DNA of 64,000 bases, from assembly GCA_022376515.1 (NCBI GenBank), contig WTXI01000157.1, positions 1 through 64,000 on the forward strand. The letters are read 5' to 3'. This stretch comes from Lactifluus volemus. Its lineage: Eukaryota > Basidiomycota > Agaricomycetes > Russulales > Russulaceae. The first letter of the stretch is position 1; the number at the start of each line of letters is the position of its first letter. Positions 35,268 through 48,065 of this stretch are shown in pieces. A model generated the notes under the pieces. The model did no database searches, had not been told where the DNA came from, and saw only the letters and a list, made by a program, of their open reading frames with translations. Both the position numbers and the translations under genes were made by a program.

Positions 35268-36394
35268 TCACCGTTGCGTCTTGTGTGAGGTCCAGCCGGG
35301 GACGTTTCCGGCAATAGCGTCCGGCTCAAACCCAAATAACTTCTTCTTTGGCGGTGGTGGCGCCATCATTGTATCTTGGGTGCGCAAGGGACCATGTCGG
35401 TGATTGTGCGAATGTTGAGACATGGGCGGGACCCAGGATTCATCCTCGTCCTCACCGGCCAGTTCATCCTCCTCCTCCTCTTCCTCTCCGTCCGGTGCAA
35501 GCTCGACGATGCGACTTTCGCATTTCACGAGTGACGTCCATCGGGATGGCTGCCGATGCGCACGCATGGACGGCGTGGATTCGCCATCAGACATCATCAT
35601 AGGAGAGGAGGGTGGATCGACCGGGGGGGAATGATCTCGTACCGGATGGGAACGATTCAGTGGATTCCACTGCTGCTGGGTCGTCGTCGTTGTCATGGGA
35701 GTTCCACGCGTCATCTGCTGTGGCGGTGGCTGGGGAAAAGCGGGCCGGGAGGGAGGGGACGACTCTCGGCGCTTGCGACCGTTGATGGGAGTGTCCTTTG
35801 TAGGTGGGCTACGCAGGGACGATGAGCGTCTTCGCGTCCAAGAACCGGGCTCTCCCGGCTGAGCTACGAACCGCGAAGCGACCACGTTCGAAGCGGTACC
35901 GGACGGCGCGACATGGGTGGATTCGAATGCGGCGGTGAGCTCGGCAGCATCGGAAGCTTCGGATATGGAGACGGTACGTGAGCGCGAAGAGCCGCTACCG
36001 CCAACTCTCTGCGGGGTGGGATGGTGGTTATTGTTGGTGTTGTGTTGTTGTTGTTTGTGTCACAAGGTGGGCCGCTACTCGCGCCGGTTTCGCTGACGAG
36101 CTTACCGGCATCATCAAGACCGTCGGCGCTGATGCTCTTGCGACGACCGCGCTGTCGCTCTCGTTCAATACCACGCCACATCTCTTCGGTCACGCCGAAG
36201 CGCTCGCGGCAGCGTCGCTCGTGGCGCGCGCGGGAATCGGGACGAGTTAGCGGTTTGTGACAGATCGCACACGGAGAGGGCTGGCCTCCATGTCTAGCGG
36301 TCTTGTTGAGGTGACGCGAGAGGTCACGAGGAGTACCGAATTGAAGGTTGCACTCGATACACTTGTACTTGCCATCAGACTCTGGGTCTTGCAT
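35268..36394 (-). CDS. C2H2-type zinc-finger protein
   Basis: Starts at MQDPESDGKYKC (36394; MIM at 36400 possible). The N-terminal finger is CIECNLQFGTPRDLSRHLNKTARH (C-x2-C-x12-H-x6-H; first H in SRH), followed by a second, CAICHKPLTRPDSRARHERRC (C-x2-C-x12-H-x4-C), then a basic region (RERQRGRRKS) that may be a nuclear signal. After a missing base at the G run 36013-36016 (plus strand) the frame continues GGSGSSRSRTVSISEASDAAEL, a long Ser/Pro/Gln-rich region, an acidic block (GEEEEEEDELAGEDEDE) and a C-terminal DVPG-like end at 35268. Likely a DNA-binding transcription factor of about 375 residues; the target is unknown. It is divergent from the TLDc gene with about 700 bases between. Confidence 0.75.
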
Positions 36395-36400
36395 GATCAT

Positions 36401-37101
36401 TTCGCGTATAGGGTAAAGAGAGATGGGGAGGAAGAGTAAAGGGAGGAGGGAGTTTATGGGGTGGGCGAAAAAAATAATATGGAGGGGAAAGAGGGAAATG
36501 GCAGGTGGACCTTATAAGCACCGCAAAGACAAGGATGCGCGCCACAGAGACCAAGTAGTATTAGGGCTACGAGTTTGTGGCCCGTTGAGTTGTATAAAGA
36601 CGAGGCCCGGTCGCATTTTGGATTTTGGGGATGGGCGATGCCATGAAAAAGCTTCTTTGAATGCCGTGTCCTTGGGCCGGGTAGGGGGGTTAGTGAGTGG
36701 TAGCGGTGTGTAGTACAACAAGGGGGGGGCGGTCACCGTGACTGTTCGATCCGTGCCTGCCGTGAGTGTTGCCGCTGCCCCGTTTGTGAATGATCATGTG
36801 GCGAACTCGATACACTGCCTCTTTGTTCTTCTTCACCCTTGTTATCCGATAGGTCCAGGCCATTTGCCATTTTTTTTTAAACATAAACATAAACATTAAA
36901 CCTGACAAAGTGCCTGAATCTGTCTCTGTCTGATTCCGCTATCATCGCGTGTACTCTCCCCCTCCAGCCTACCCTCAATCTCGGTTCCTATACACCCTTT
37001 TTTTTTTTGTTGGGTCTCCTTCTCAGAATGTGCGTTACATGCGTGCCTTCACTCACACAACCGAATGCCCACATTGTTGACCTTACACAGGCCTCACAAT
37101 C
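36401..37101. other. Bidirectional promoter region
   Basis: Separates the divergent zinc-finger and TLDc genes. Contains homopolymer tracts (T run at about 36868 and 36998, G run at 36721), which are common nucleosome-excluding elements in fungal promoters. No gene is visible. Confidence 0.45.
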
Positions 37102-38982
37102 ATGTCTCAACGAAACTTTGACGTTGATGACCTCTTCGCCACCCTTTTTGCGCCCGCCACTCCACCGGCCTCGCCTAATCCCCTTCAAGATTCCCTCTCA
37201 ATATTCTCTCCCCTCCCAGATTCTCGTCCACCCCTCAGTGCCACCTCTACCACTAGCTCAACCGACTCTGATTTTGGCGCCTTTGTCTCCGTACCTTCCT
37301 CCGAAGACCCTCTCGCCAGATCTCCATCCAATGATCCAACTCCTCTCACACTACCCGTACGCCATCCGCTGAACGCCAATGCTGATTTTTTTGCCGAAGC
37401 CCGCGCGGCCACGGCGCGAAATCAACAGGGTTTGCTCGCCGAATTGTTGCAACATCAAGACGATCCGATGTACTGGCATAATAACCACGAACCTTCTCCC
37501 ATCTCATCCGCCATCCCCTCGGGTACCACCACTCCCCAGCCTCCCCAGCCTCCGCAACCGCCACAGTTGCCATCACAGTCCACCGCAGCAGCAGCAGCAG
37601 CCGACGAGTCATCCGTAGATATTCTCGGCCTGCTCGTCGCCGAACCCGTCAAGACGACCGCTGTGCAGACGACGACAGTCGTCATGCCCTTATTCGATGC
37701 CCTTCACGAAGCGACATCCGATAGTCCTTTCGCACAACCACCCTCACAATCAGACTCAGAGCTCATCGTCCCTCCCCGTCGCCCTTCCTCCTCGCCCATC
37801 ACCCGATCACCTTCTCTCCCACCTTCGCCCTCCCGGCCATCTCCACCGATACTAACACGCGTAGAATCCACTTCGACCTTCTCTTCTTCATCTCTACCCT
37901 CGCGATGGATGTCCTCCTTCCTCACCTATCGCGGTCCCCCGCCTTCTACCAGCCCATCGGCTCGGCTTTTACCCGAGCGCGCCAACATCACGCATGGTTC
38001 CCCTTTCGCAGCCCACCCTTTCGTACCTGTCAGCGGAGCGCCCGGATTCGATGGAGACCGCGCTTGGAACAAAGGTTTTGACGCTGGCGATGGCGCCGGC
38101 TCACGGGATCGGCGTGGGGTTCTGCTCCTTGGGCGCAAGGAGACCACGCGGGCAGTGTTGGGCACTCCCCTCGCTGACGCTGTACGTCCCACTCACTTTG
38201 ACTCTCGATTTTCAATATCACTGATCAAAAGGCCGCCTCCCAAAAAAAAAAAAAAATTCAATTTAAAATCAAAAACTTTCCACCCCGCTTGAAATGTGGG
38301 TCGCTGACCAGCTCCGTTCCCATCTCCCTGTACGGGCACGCCTTCCACGCTCGTGGTCGTTGCTCTTCAGCCTCGACCAACATGGCATCTCTCTCCACAC
38401 GCTTTACGCGCGTTGTAGCGCCCACACCGGTGGCGTGCTGTTCGTCGTGAGTGATGCGGACGACGGTTCCTTTGGCGCTTGGGTGGCGGATGGTATTCGC
38501 GAAGGCCACGGATCCTATACTGGTTCGGGCGAATCGTGAGTTATCGCCCCGCCTCGCTGAATGGGTTTGGAATAGTTGATCCCGCCCATCGCTTCTGTCT
38601 GTCTTGGGTCACACACACAGTTTTCTGTGGAAAAAGGCAGAGAGCGACGACGAGGTGAAAGTGAACGTGTTCAAGTGGACGGGCAAGAATGACTACGTCG
38701 CGTTGTGCGAGCCAGAGTCTATCTCCTTTGGTGGAGGGTGCGTGCCATCACCCTTTTTGGGGGGATGGTCTTCCATTGTTGTGGCGTCCCTACTTTTAAC
38801 CCGCTTCTTAATATAGGGACGGCCACTATGGGCTGTATCTCGACGAGACGCTTAACGAGGGATCATCTGCTCGCTGTCTGACCTTCAACAATGATCCACT
38901 CTGCTCCTCGGATCCAAGTAAAGCTGGTACGGTCACGTTTGAGTGCGTCGGTCTCGAGGTGTGGGGTGTAGGGACATCGTGA
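37102..38982 (+). CDS. OXR1: TLDc-domain oxidation resistance protein (OXR1)
   Basis: Exon 1 (37102 to about 38179) encodes a long disordered N-terminal half rich in Pro, Ser and Thr with a PQPPQPPQPP tract and an Ala run, ending LLLGRKETTRAVLGTPLADA. A ~130-base intron holding an A run (about 38240) ends at GCTGACCAG, and exon 2 continues LRSHLPVRARLPRSWSLLFSLDQHG, the start of the TLDc fold. Then come GGVLFVVSDADDGSFGAWV, SFLWKKAESDDEVKV, FKWTGKNDYVALC, SISFGGG|DGHYGLYLDETL (intron between) and the closing FECVGLEVWGVG. The fold is complete and unbroken. OXR1 proteins protect against oxidative damage and, in yeast, promote V-ATPase disassembly. The role here is inferred from the family. Confidence 0.92.
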
Positions 38983-40151
38983 CGTTGTCGTTGGTGCATT
39001 GCATGAAAACGTGCAGAGCGCACGCATACACTTACTTTCCGGTGCGTTCATGAGACATCGTGATGGAGTGGTATGGATGCAACGAAATGAAATGGAATTT
39101 CGACATTGTGATGATAATGTACGATGACCTTTTACACGTGCGCGATCTCTCTCTCTCTCCCTAAACGATCGCCGATTGTGTATTGCACCCCCCTTCTCGT
39201 ACTCGTAACCAACCACTGGTATTACTAGTAATTACTCAATAGACACGCCTCGCCCTCATGGGTCGGCGTTTATTGCCAACTTACGTGTTTGCTGTCTTTT
39301 TTTTGTTATATGACAAAATTGCCACATTATCGGACCTGTGTTGGCCTAGAATGGCGGCGGCCACTCTCCCACAAGAGTTTCTCGCCGAGCCCACGTGTCC
39401 TTCGGCTCAAAAAGTCACTTATCTGATGGATTGTCAGGTTGCTCGCGTAGTCAAGATACGAAAAAATAAATTGAATGGGGGCCCGTTATCGATCAAAGAG
39501 GCACACCCACACTCAGGGGTGGGACTGGGCCGAAGCGCATCTCGGCCGCTTGTCGTCCAAAATGGCCTTTCTCGTTCGTTTATACGTAGTCGGTGCTTTT
39601 AAAAAAAAAGGTATCTGTCCAGAACAACCTTGTCGATCATATCTCATAATCTAATCAGAGTGACCTGAGCGCCAACACAGTCCAAGAGGCCGTCAAAGTT
39701 GGGTGCTTTTGATTGGTTGGCAAAGCCTTCACACCATCGAACACGTTGCGCCACACGCACGCAGTGGGAGGAGAGGGGGAGATAGAGGTTTTTTGGGGGG
39801 AGACGGCTTCTTTCTTTTGCCCCCGAAATAAATAAATAAAAACCAAATCGCCCTATTTCCGGGGCGTCGTCTCTATAATTATACCGGTACTACACGTACT
39901 TTTGCATTTTCCGGGTTATCGCGTGGGAGCTGCAATGCAAAGCCCCAAATGCAAATGGCACAGCGCGAGCGCGTAAAACACGCCATAAAGTTGTGTTCTT
40001 TCAAGGAGAACGAAGCTGCAACGGACGGAGCGCTGCACGAACTATGCGAGGGCCGTTGCGTTCGCGCCCAGAGCGCTTCCCTTTCGATGAGAGGTATATG
40101 ATACTGTATCAACCTAAGAGAGAGGCCACATGGATGAGCGTTTAGACGGTA
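38983..40151. other. Intergenic region
   Basis: No supportable gene. Contains a CT dinucleotide run (about 39141-39160) and short A and G runs (39600, 39793). The 3' end of the TLDc transcript should be here. Confidence 0.4.
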
Positions 40152-40452
40152 TCATAGACGCCAATAAAGGGGCTCATCGTCATGTCCATGTCCACCATGG
40201 ATCAATATGATCAACAGGTGGAAGTGCACGAGGGTCACGGCCCACAAGATGATGGCCGTGACAGCATATTGCGCGTGAGTGCGGTTGATCGGAAACGAAT
40301 CAACGATGGGACACAAAAGGTGTGCATGCTCTCCACGGTGTCCCAGGGAACTTGGCAACGGGGGCAAAGAGGTTGAACTGCAGGACGCCGTGCATGATCC
40401 CAAACACGCCCAGACAGATCCCCATGCATACGAGGTCCAGGTCAACCACCAT
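40152..40452 (-). CDS. Possible small membrane protein (frame uncertain)
   Basis: A minus frame starting at 40452 gives MVVDLDLVCMGICLGVFGIMHG, a hydrophobic helix, then FNLFAPVAKFPG. A second frame over the same region ends with AVTAIILWAVTLVHFHLLIILIHG and a His/Asp-rich tail (GHGHDDEPLY) at 40152. Joined, they would be a two-helix protein of about 100 residues with a metal-binding-like tail, but the join needs either an intron or a frame change near 40300. I know no family. It could also be two chance hydrophobic frames. Confidence 0.35.
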
Positions 40453-43400
40453 ATTTGACTGGTGTCGTGTACATGATCAGTACTAGTTTGAATCTTTCGA
40501 AGAACGCGTACTAGTAGTTGGCGATAGTGCTTGGTGAGAAGCGGGCATATTGGAGACCCCTACTGATCCACTTCTCAGGATGGAAACGCCATTCGGACGA
40601 TCGGTACTACCCTCGGCATGGACTAGATCCGACTCGTCCGATTGAGATCTAAGCTTGCTTCTTCTTGTCTAGACCGGACCATGGCTTGAGTATAGAATGG
40701 ACACCTGATACTCTCGTGTCCACCATACCTCGCTAAAAGCAGATGTAGTGATTATAAGCATAACTCGTGCATCTACGTTTGTTACTGCACGTGGAAATAA
40801 AGTAAGGTTACTGGGACCTAGAACAAGTTGGGGAAAAAGTTGGCGCTAGCGATCGTACGGCCGCAAAAGTAGGCAACCCGCGTAAGGCCTAGACAGGCAT
40901 TACACGATTCATCTGATGGCAGCACAAGCGAGTCACGTACCTACGGTGGCCCCCACGACCCAAGCGAAGGGAACGAGGTAAATGCCTCACATCGTACGTA
41001 TCTGTGATCTCCGCTGACATGCCCCTCATATTGTCGTTCAGCGCACCTGCAAGAAACCGCCAATTTACGACATTATGAAGTGTCGCAGCTTGATAAGGCA
41101 TTACTTCACAGCCAACGCCCAGAACGTTCGGGATAGGCCGAGCAAGATCGTCGCTATCCATCAGGCTTGCGGCCGATAAGTACAGTGAAATGCGGCTCCG
41201 TATCAGCACGGCAGAAGCCTGGCCGACAAATAAGAGTGATATTGGATGCACGATAAACATGCGACACCACAGCCCTACACAAGAATCACGTACCACAATG
41301 TCAGCACAATAGGCAACATTCTTTTCATCTCCGCTGGTGATTGGGGATTGGACAACGAATCAGGAAATCACATTGTTTACATTGTGCGGCAGGGAAGGGA
41401 AGGGTGGAAAAAGCCCGGCAGAAGAGGTTAGGTTTTGGAAGCATTGGCACCCTCTTGAAAAAACGGAAGTCATTCGTTAGAGGAAGATCTGATCACGCTA
41501 CAGCGATTACTTGGGATTGACAGAGACTCACCTCTCTGCCTCTCTCCATCAAGTCATGGACTGGAATGTGCGGTTTGAGGTACTGTACGGTAACCGAGAA
41601 TGGTCAGTTGAGATAAGAGGCGACTTGTCTTGTTTACTGCATCTCATATATTTCCAAGGTGCTGTAGCTCACAATGAGAGAGCAACAATGTGTACTGGCA
41701 AGTAGAGTATATCCATCATGATGCAAACAGCCGACTCTGCGGCTCAGCTCGGTCCGAGAATTTGAAGGCTCGGAAATTCTCGGAATTCGTTTTCTCCACT
41801 TACGGAGGCACCTCGGCCAGTGCCCGAGATGATACCGTGCCTTACAGTATTCATATGCACCTATTTGACGTCAAACCTTGAGGCCTTGAGGCGTCAGTGA
41901 GAAATTATCTAGGGGTACCCAATCTTTGCCTGTTCATCCATGGAGCGGTAGCTGAGTCTGTCAGTGCCATACTTTATTGGTTCAGAAGCATAGCCATCAC
42001 TTCGCGATCTTGCTAAGGCACTCATCTGTTTTATATAGCCTCGGTCTTTGAGCGTGCTCAAGTAGAGCTGATGGATGACGCAGAGGCGACCCTTGGTTTT
42101 GAATTATTGCCGACTGGGACTTTGCCACTATCATATGTGCTCTCATGAACCCCGGATCGTGCTAATTGTTTCTACTCAATTTGACTGTTCGAATGCTGTA
42201 CAGTCACTTAGTTGGATATCTTCCTGACGCGGCTCATCCCTGCCGCCTTGCTTGGGAAGGTTGTTGATCGATTAAAAAGAGCCAGTGTTATTGATTCTTT
42301 CTTACTAGACGTTGCCTTTTGCATCTGTCATCCTTGCCATGGCACACTCCGCTAATCGCTGACTTATCTTGATTGCGTCTCTTTCGTCTCCTGTAGCCTT
42401 AGGTGCTGGAGACACCTGCGACCCCAGAGGTGGGTCCAGCTTTCTCGTTTTAGGAGCCCCTTCCCTTAATTTGAGGATTCCAAATATAGGGGCGTATTTT
42501 GTGCGCGACACATACGACGCCATATGTCATTCGGATATGAAATGGGAAAGCCGAGCAAGCAACTTCTCACAGTCACTTGGACGGTCCCTCCACCGGCCCT
42601 GCGGAATAACGAAGAGGACACTGACTAGAATACTACTAGTATTGGTATTAGTACCGTCATGACGAGCTAGGTGTTACTAGTATGCAGTGAGTTATTCAAT
42701 CCAAGTCCGAAGACCAGTAGTCATTGCCCGGTGGGTCCATTTGGCACTACGTTAGTATCACCCATTGTACTAGAGTTTTGGTCCTAGCTGCGTGACATCG
42801 ATATCTTTTCTAACTTTAGTCCAGCTTTGGGCCGTTCTACGGCCGCTTATTGTGGACTCCGTGATCTGACGGAACACCTGTTGTCGTTACCCTCTTCTGA
42901 ATCCCGTGGCCGTTCCAAACCCAGTACAGTCGAGTACTCCCTTACATGGTGCTTGGACAGTCCTAGATTTGAACCTACAAACGAATAGCGACGCGATCCC
43001 GCATCCCTCAGGGAGACACCCGAGGTCGCGTCCATGTTGCTCGAGCATGAAAGAGGATGGCGAAGGCTGCACCGCGTCGTAGGAGGTCTGCTAATAGTTT
43101 ACGCGTACATCGGTGTGGGAATCCCCATATCGCTTTCTCTTTCCGTCATTTATATATGGTTTGTCGGAATCAAAGAAGTCTTCCATGGCTTTCTGTGCGT
43201 GACGACACATTCTCAAACTGGGCATAGTCAATCCAGGATAATTAGCCAGAGAAGATCTGTTCTTCGTGCCATCTATGTTCACGTGGCTATCCAATTGCAG
43301 AAAAACACCTAAAGCACGCTTCCGCGAGGGCCGTGTGCGCAGGTTCGAGAAGAATTTAATAGTACTGTATGAGACGTCTTCACTCGAAGTGGGCGGAGGC

Positions 43401-45906
43401 GACTCCATCTCAGGAACTCCTTTGCGGAGAAATGCGAAAATAGAACAACCTCAGTTGTCTTTGAGTATGCCGCCTCATCAAAGTCAATTGCATGGACTCA
43501 AGCTCATCGACATGGAGTGGTCGAGCGGCCACACAGGACAGTGAAATAGACAATGAGCGTGGTATCAATTCGCCTTCTTGATCCCTTCAATTGACGGTTA
43601 CTGGCAGACCAACATCCTCTTCGATCGCCGCGGAAAGGACAAAAAACACACTTACAGTAGAATTTAGTCACCTTGTTAATCTCTCTCAGGCTTAGCTGCT
43701 CTAGACTACATGGCGTCGAAAGAAAGCTAAAATGGCATTCGAAAATTGCAATTTTGCAATTGGGCGGTGAGTGAATGTAAGATGAGGTCTTTCTTGGCTT
43801 TCTTCCCTAGGATTTCAAGGCATTGTTAACCTAGTTCTGTCAGAGAAACGATCGCATATGTATGTTGCTGGGTGGAGGAAATGCGGGCAATCACACATGA
43901 GCAATTTCTCTTGTCCGTCTCGGGGACCCGATGCTAGTGTCACATATACCAAGGCCTTGAACGCCGACCAACCTTGAAAGGATAGAGCTAGCATGGCACT
44001 GTAATATTGACACGAGCAATGGTGAGGCCACGGTTGACGGTCCCGGACCCCGGAGCCGGGCCTTTCCGAGTCGTGCGACCGTCTCCATCAACACACATCA
44101 CAATAAACCCATCCCAGGAGGAGGCCATCCTAAACTGCTAGCCTGAGACTCTTCACATCTCAGGTCTCAAAAATGATTACTGTACTACTCGCTCGTCATT
44201 CTCCTCAAGATCAGTGGCATTCTGCCTTGCTACGCCCCCGACCTTCTCATTAACGGAAATCATCAGTCGGACTGGCCACCTGGACAAAGATCACCGCTCT
44301 AGACATCGAGTACCCGTGGGTGCACAACAGATTCATTCAAGCTCTGGAAGCGAAAGAGACAATCTACTGGAATATCAACAGGGCTTCGACTCCTCACAAA
44401 CTGTGATATCTTGCCGTTGTTGGACAGCCTCTCTCATGGAACTGTTCCTCTCCCCGCTTCATGCTGCCGTGAGCACGCAACGAAATTTCGGTCTCCCTGT
44501 CATGCATTCGGCTAGGAAAGTGGTGTTCTCCCAAGAGTTTATCGCGTATGCGTGATATTTGTGTCACTACAAATTGACGCGAGGAGGATCAAATTCGGAA
44601 ATGTGTGAGAGGTAGCTCTGTAAGGAGTGTTAGCACCTCAACCACGCCAGCCAATTTGCGACATATATGGCCTAATGCGCGTAGGGCCATGCCTCTAGTC
44701 GTTAATTTCCATCCAATCATCTTCTGTCTGCCCAAGGCCCATCGCTCGGATGTTCCTGGAGCTCCATCCACTAGCCTGTCTTACCCCATTATCTTGTCTC
44801 TCCATCGTTCGTTCACAGCGAGATCATTGACCGCGGCATCTGTCCAATCAGACGACGTTACATGCAAGAACGCTCTTTATCACTGGTGTCGGCAACTGCT
44901 CTGATGGCGCACAGATCCTTGAAAAATTCCTGTCAGGTATTAACCACATCATCGCCACTACGACTTTCGTATGGTAATGTCATCGTTGAATATCAATAAG
45001 GTGTCTTCCAGCTTCCCGGACCCCAGTGGCAGTTTCGCACTTACTTAATCATTGATCAACCAGGGCTCCATGCGCAGCTTTGAATTGCTGACGCCTATTC
45101 GCTGGCATTCCCGATTTCGGTCATCGGCTGAGAAGTGGGCCAAAGGAGGTGGGGTTCACCGACCACGTGTTGACCCTCCCTTGATAGCACAGAATCACAG
45201 AAATTGGGTGCCTCAGTCATTCTGCCTGCGTCTACACGATCGAAAGACACTTAGAATGGTCACAATGGGTATACTGAACGAGGAAGTGCTCTTGATGTTT
45301 AACTTAGGTGACTCAGGCTGCTCCACAACGCGTATGTTTGTGTAGGGGTTGGTATTAGCACCGGGAAAACCGAACTCTGGTTGGGTGACAACAATCTGCG
45401 GCTGAGAGGCTTAGGAACGTTTGTAGAAGTAATATATCGAGCAGGCTTCTCCCGCGACGTTTAGCCTCACTTGCTCCGCACCTATCCGGAAATTATGACC
45501 GAAGATGGGAATTACCCAGGTGTAAGTATAAGAGTCAACTAGACTGCTTTACGCAACCTGAAAATTCATTCACCAGTCATCAAGGCCAGGGATTGCCGGT
45601 GGCTCAGGCGCGCGGCAACAATCACGCTAATCTCAACAAAGGAACCCTATTTGTCCCAGCTTTTACCCACCCTCTACAGCATCATTTTCATTTTATCTCA
45701 TGTCACTCAAGTTGCAACTTGGCCGGTGTGTGCCGCAGGCTTTTTCAATGTGATAGAATCCGAGTCGCCTTCTTTCCTGCCCTCCTCAGACGTGTGGCGT
45801 ATCATCTAGTACCCGCGTGTTGCAGCCAGCGCCGGGCGCCCAGCCTACTTAAGAAATAACCTTACCATCGCGATTCTTTCTGCCCTTCTCCCCCCTGCTT
45901 CGAATA
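40453..45906. other. Long gene-poor stretch
   Basis: About 5.4 kb with no gene I can support. Palindromic ACTAGT and TACTGTA words are common (for example 40486, 41580, 42628, 43367). A minus frame at 40889-41296 has a hydrophobic part but no domain, start context or splice support. Two frames at 43034-43312 and 44214-44904 (plus) are long but featureless. The last 150 bases hold the promoter of the first oxidase, with a TCCGAGT word at 45766. Possibly decayed repeats too old to recognise. Confidence 0.35.
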
Positions 45907-47992
45907 ATGACTCTTCTCTACCCTGTGACCGTCGCTGCCCTAGCCGTGTTGTTATTCAGTTCAGCTTTTCACGCACTGGCATCCCAGTGTCGCAACGAGC
46001 CTGGGGACCCTGGCTATCCTACTGCCACGGATTGGTCTGCTTTGAACGACACAATAGGTGGCATGCTACTCAACGTCTTACCCTCTGCAGAGGCCTGTCG
46101 CGAATTGGCCTGCACAGAGGCTCAATGGGAAAGCGGCATTTTTCGACAGACCATTCCTGGGTCAATGAACTCTGTTGGTGTTCTGACTTGATCCCTTTAC
46201 CATTAATGACTTTATTTTTGGCACATTCAGTACAATTGGGAACAGGTAAAGTGTCTCAACCCTCATTGTCCTTTTTACCCTCTCAACTTGAAGTCCATCC
46301 TTGATAGGATTACAATCCTCCCGCTGAGCTATGCCTACGTAACGGGACTACGTGTGCGCAGGGACATGTCCCACTTTACGCGGTCAATGCTACTGCCGTT
46401 CAACATATTCAGGTTTGCTATCCTTCTATTCATCTGCGTCATGACCGCTTACCACTTTCTAGGCCGGGGTCCGATTTGCGAACACCTACAACTTGCGTGT
46501 TGCTATCAAATCCTCCGGTCATGATTATTTGGGTCGCTCCACTGCAAGACATTCGCTCCTCCTCTGGACTGCTTATCTGAAAAATACCGCATTTTCAGAA
46601 CAATTTTACATAGCGGGCGTAGACCAGGGACCCGCGGTCACTGTTGGTTCCGGGGTCGGCCTAAAAACTATGTACGCTGCGGCTAAGGCACAAAATAAGA
46701 TGTTTGTAGGAGGCAGTGCCGCCACTGTCTGTGCGGCAGGCGGATATACACAGGGTGCAGGACACTCCGGGTTCTCACCAATATACGGGCTTGCCGCAGA
46801 TAATGTTCTTCGTACGGTTTATTTCCAGTAAGCCCGGAAGTAGACTCAAGCCAAGCTCCAGAATACCGCGTCGTTCTAGCCAATGGCTCATTTGTAAAAG
46901 CCAACTCGGTCGAGCACTCAGACCGTACGCTCTCTGCGCATGTCTAGCATTCGTACCTCTCATTTCTTCACTTTCTCCTTTTAGTGTTCTGGGCTATGCG
47001 CGGGGGCGGCGCAGGTAGCTGGGGCGTGATCATCGATGCGACCCTTCGCACATTCCCCACTTTCAATGCAACTCTTCACACCGTGAATGTGCTAACGGAT
47101 ACGTTGGGCCAAACAGCCAATCTGATGACGACTCACGCTATGCACGTCAAGGACTGGGACGCGGTCAAGGCTGGGCAATACTTCTACCTCTCAGGATCAG
47201 CACTCAATACTAGCACCCTTGTCATCTCTACATTGTTTAAAGACCTAGACGGCAACGCTAGCAAGGCGCAGATGTCCCCCTTTCTGAACGATGCGAGGGC
47301 GCTTGGAGCTGTTGTCGAGAACGAGTCAACGAACACTGCGGTTGCCAACGATATTGTTGGATTGGCAGACGACGCGTCTGGGTTCAATCTCATTCTTAGC
47401 TCTCGCCTCATTCCTGCCTCCGTTTATCTCGATTCGCCAGGCAATGTCGGTGCTGCCTACAAGCAGATCCTCTCACAGGGTATCCCACAAATTCTTGGGC
47501 ACCTTGTCGCCGGCGGTGTGCTTTCCTTCCCTTTTTTTTGCCGCGCGTATTTGCCATGATTTATCATTCACGTAGGCCAAGTCGCCGCCAATGCCAATAT
47601 CAGTTCGGCCATCATCCCAGCATGGCGGTCAGCAAAGACCCATGTGGGTGTCATTTTTGGATGTTGAGAATCTCGGATCTGACACGTCTGACTAGATAAT
47701 TGCGACACAATCTTGGAACGATACGTTATCTGCAGCGGACGTACAGGCATTACGGAAGAACTTTACCGCATCAGTTGAACCTGTGCTCTCGGGGCTTGCT
47801 GGTGGTGCATCTAGCGGCAGTTATTCAAACGAAGGTGACGTGCTCGAGCCGAATTTCCAGATCACATTTTATGGTCCAAACTACTCCCGTCTTGAGCGCA
47901 TAAAGTCTCTCTACGACCCCAATGACCTTTTCATCGTTCCGACTGGAGTTCATAGCGAAAACTGGGATGCGGAGGGCATATGTAGAGTATAG
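45907..47992 (+). CDS. Secreted FAD-linked oxidase, BBE type, copy 1
   Basis: Starts with a signal peptide (MTLLYPVTVAALAVLLFSS). After CRNEPGDPGYP and DWSALNDTIGG comes the PCMH-type FAD domain: YNWEQ (small exon), CLRNGTTCAQG, then VRFANTYNLRVAIKSSGHDYLGRS, whose His is the likely covalent FAD site, VDQGPAVTVGSG, AGGYTQGAGHS and PIYGLAADNVL. The substrate domain begins FWAMRGGGAGSWGVI. The C-terminal BBE signature is FYGPNYSRLERIKSLYDPNDLF. About eight introns; all junctions keep frame, so the gene is intact. The Cys of bicovalent enzymes is not in the usual place. Such secreted flavoenzymes oxidise sugars, alkaloids or other secondary metabolites with O2. A close paralog follows in tandem. 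Confidence 0.93.
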
Positions 47993-48065
47993 AGTAGATA
48001 TTTCAGATATTTGATTGGTGTCGACGTTGTCGAACATCCATTTTACAATGTACCGTCCTTTCTCC

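Noticed and set aside
35830..35880. tRNA-like D-arm sequence (GTAGCTCAGCCGGGAGAGC on the minus strand)
   Set aside because: No matching anticodon arm or TTC T-loop follows at the right distance, and the sequence is coding in the zinc-finger frame (VAQPGEPGSW).
40889..41296. 135-codon minus frame with a hydrophobic segment
   Set aside because: No start context, splice logic or family motif; the sequence after the hydrophobic part is featureless.
42955..43025. Possible tRNA from a GGTTCAAATC-like T-loop on the minus strand
   Set aside because: The bases around the loop do not form a five-base T-stem and no acceptor stem could be paired.
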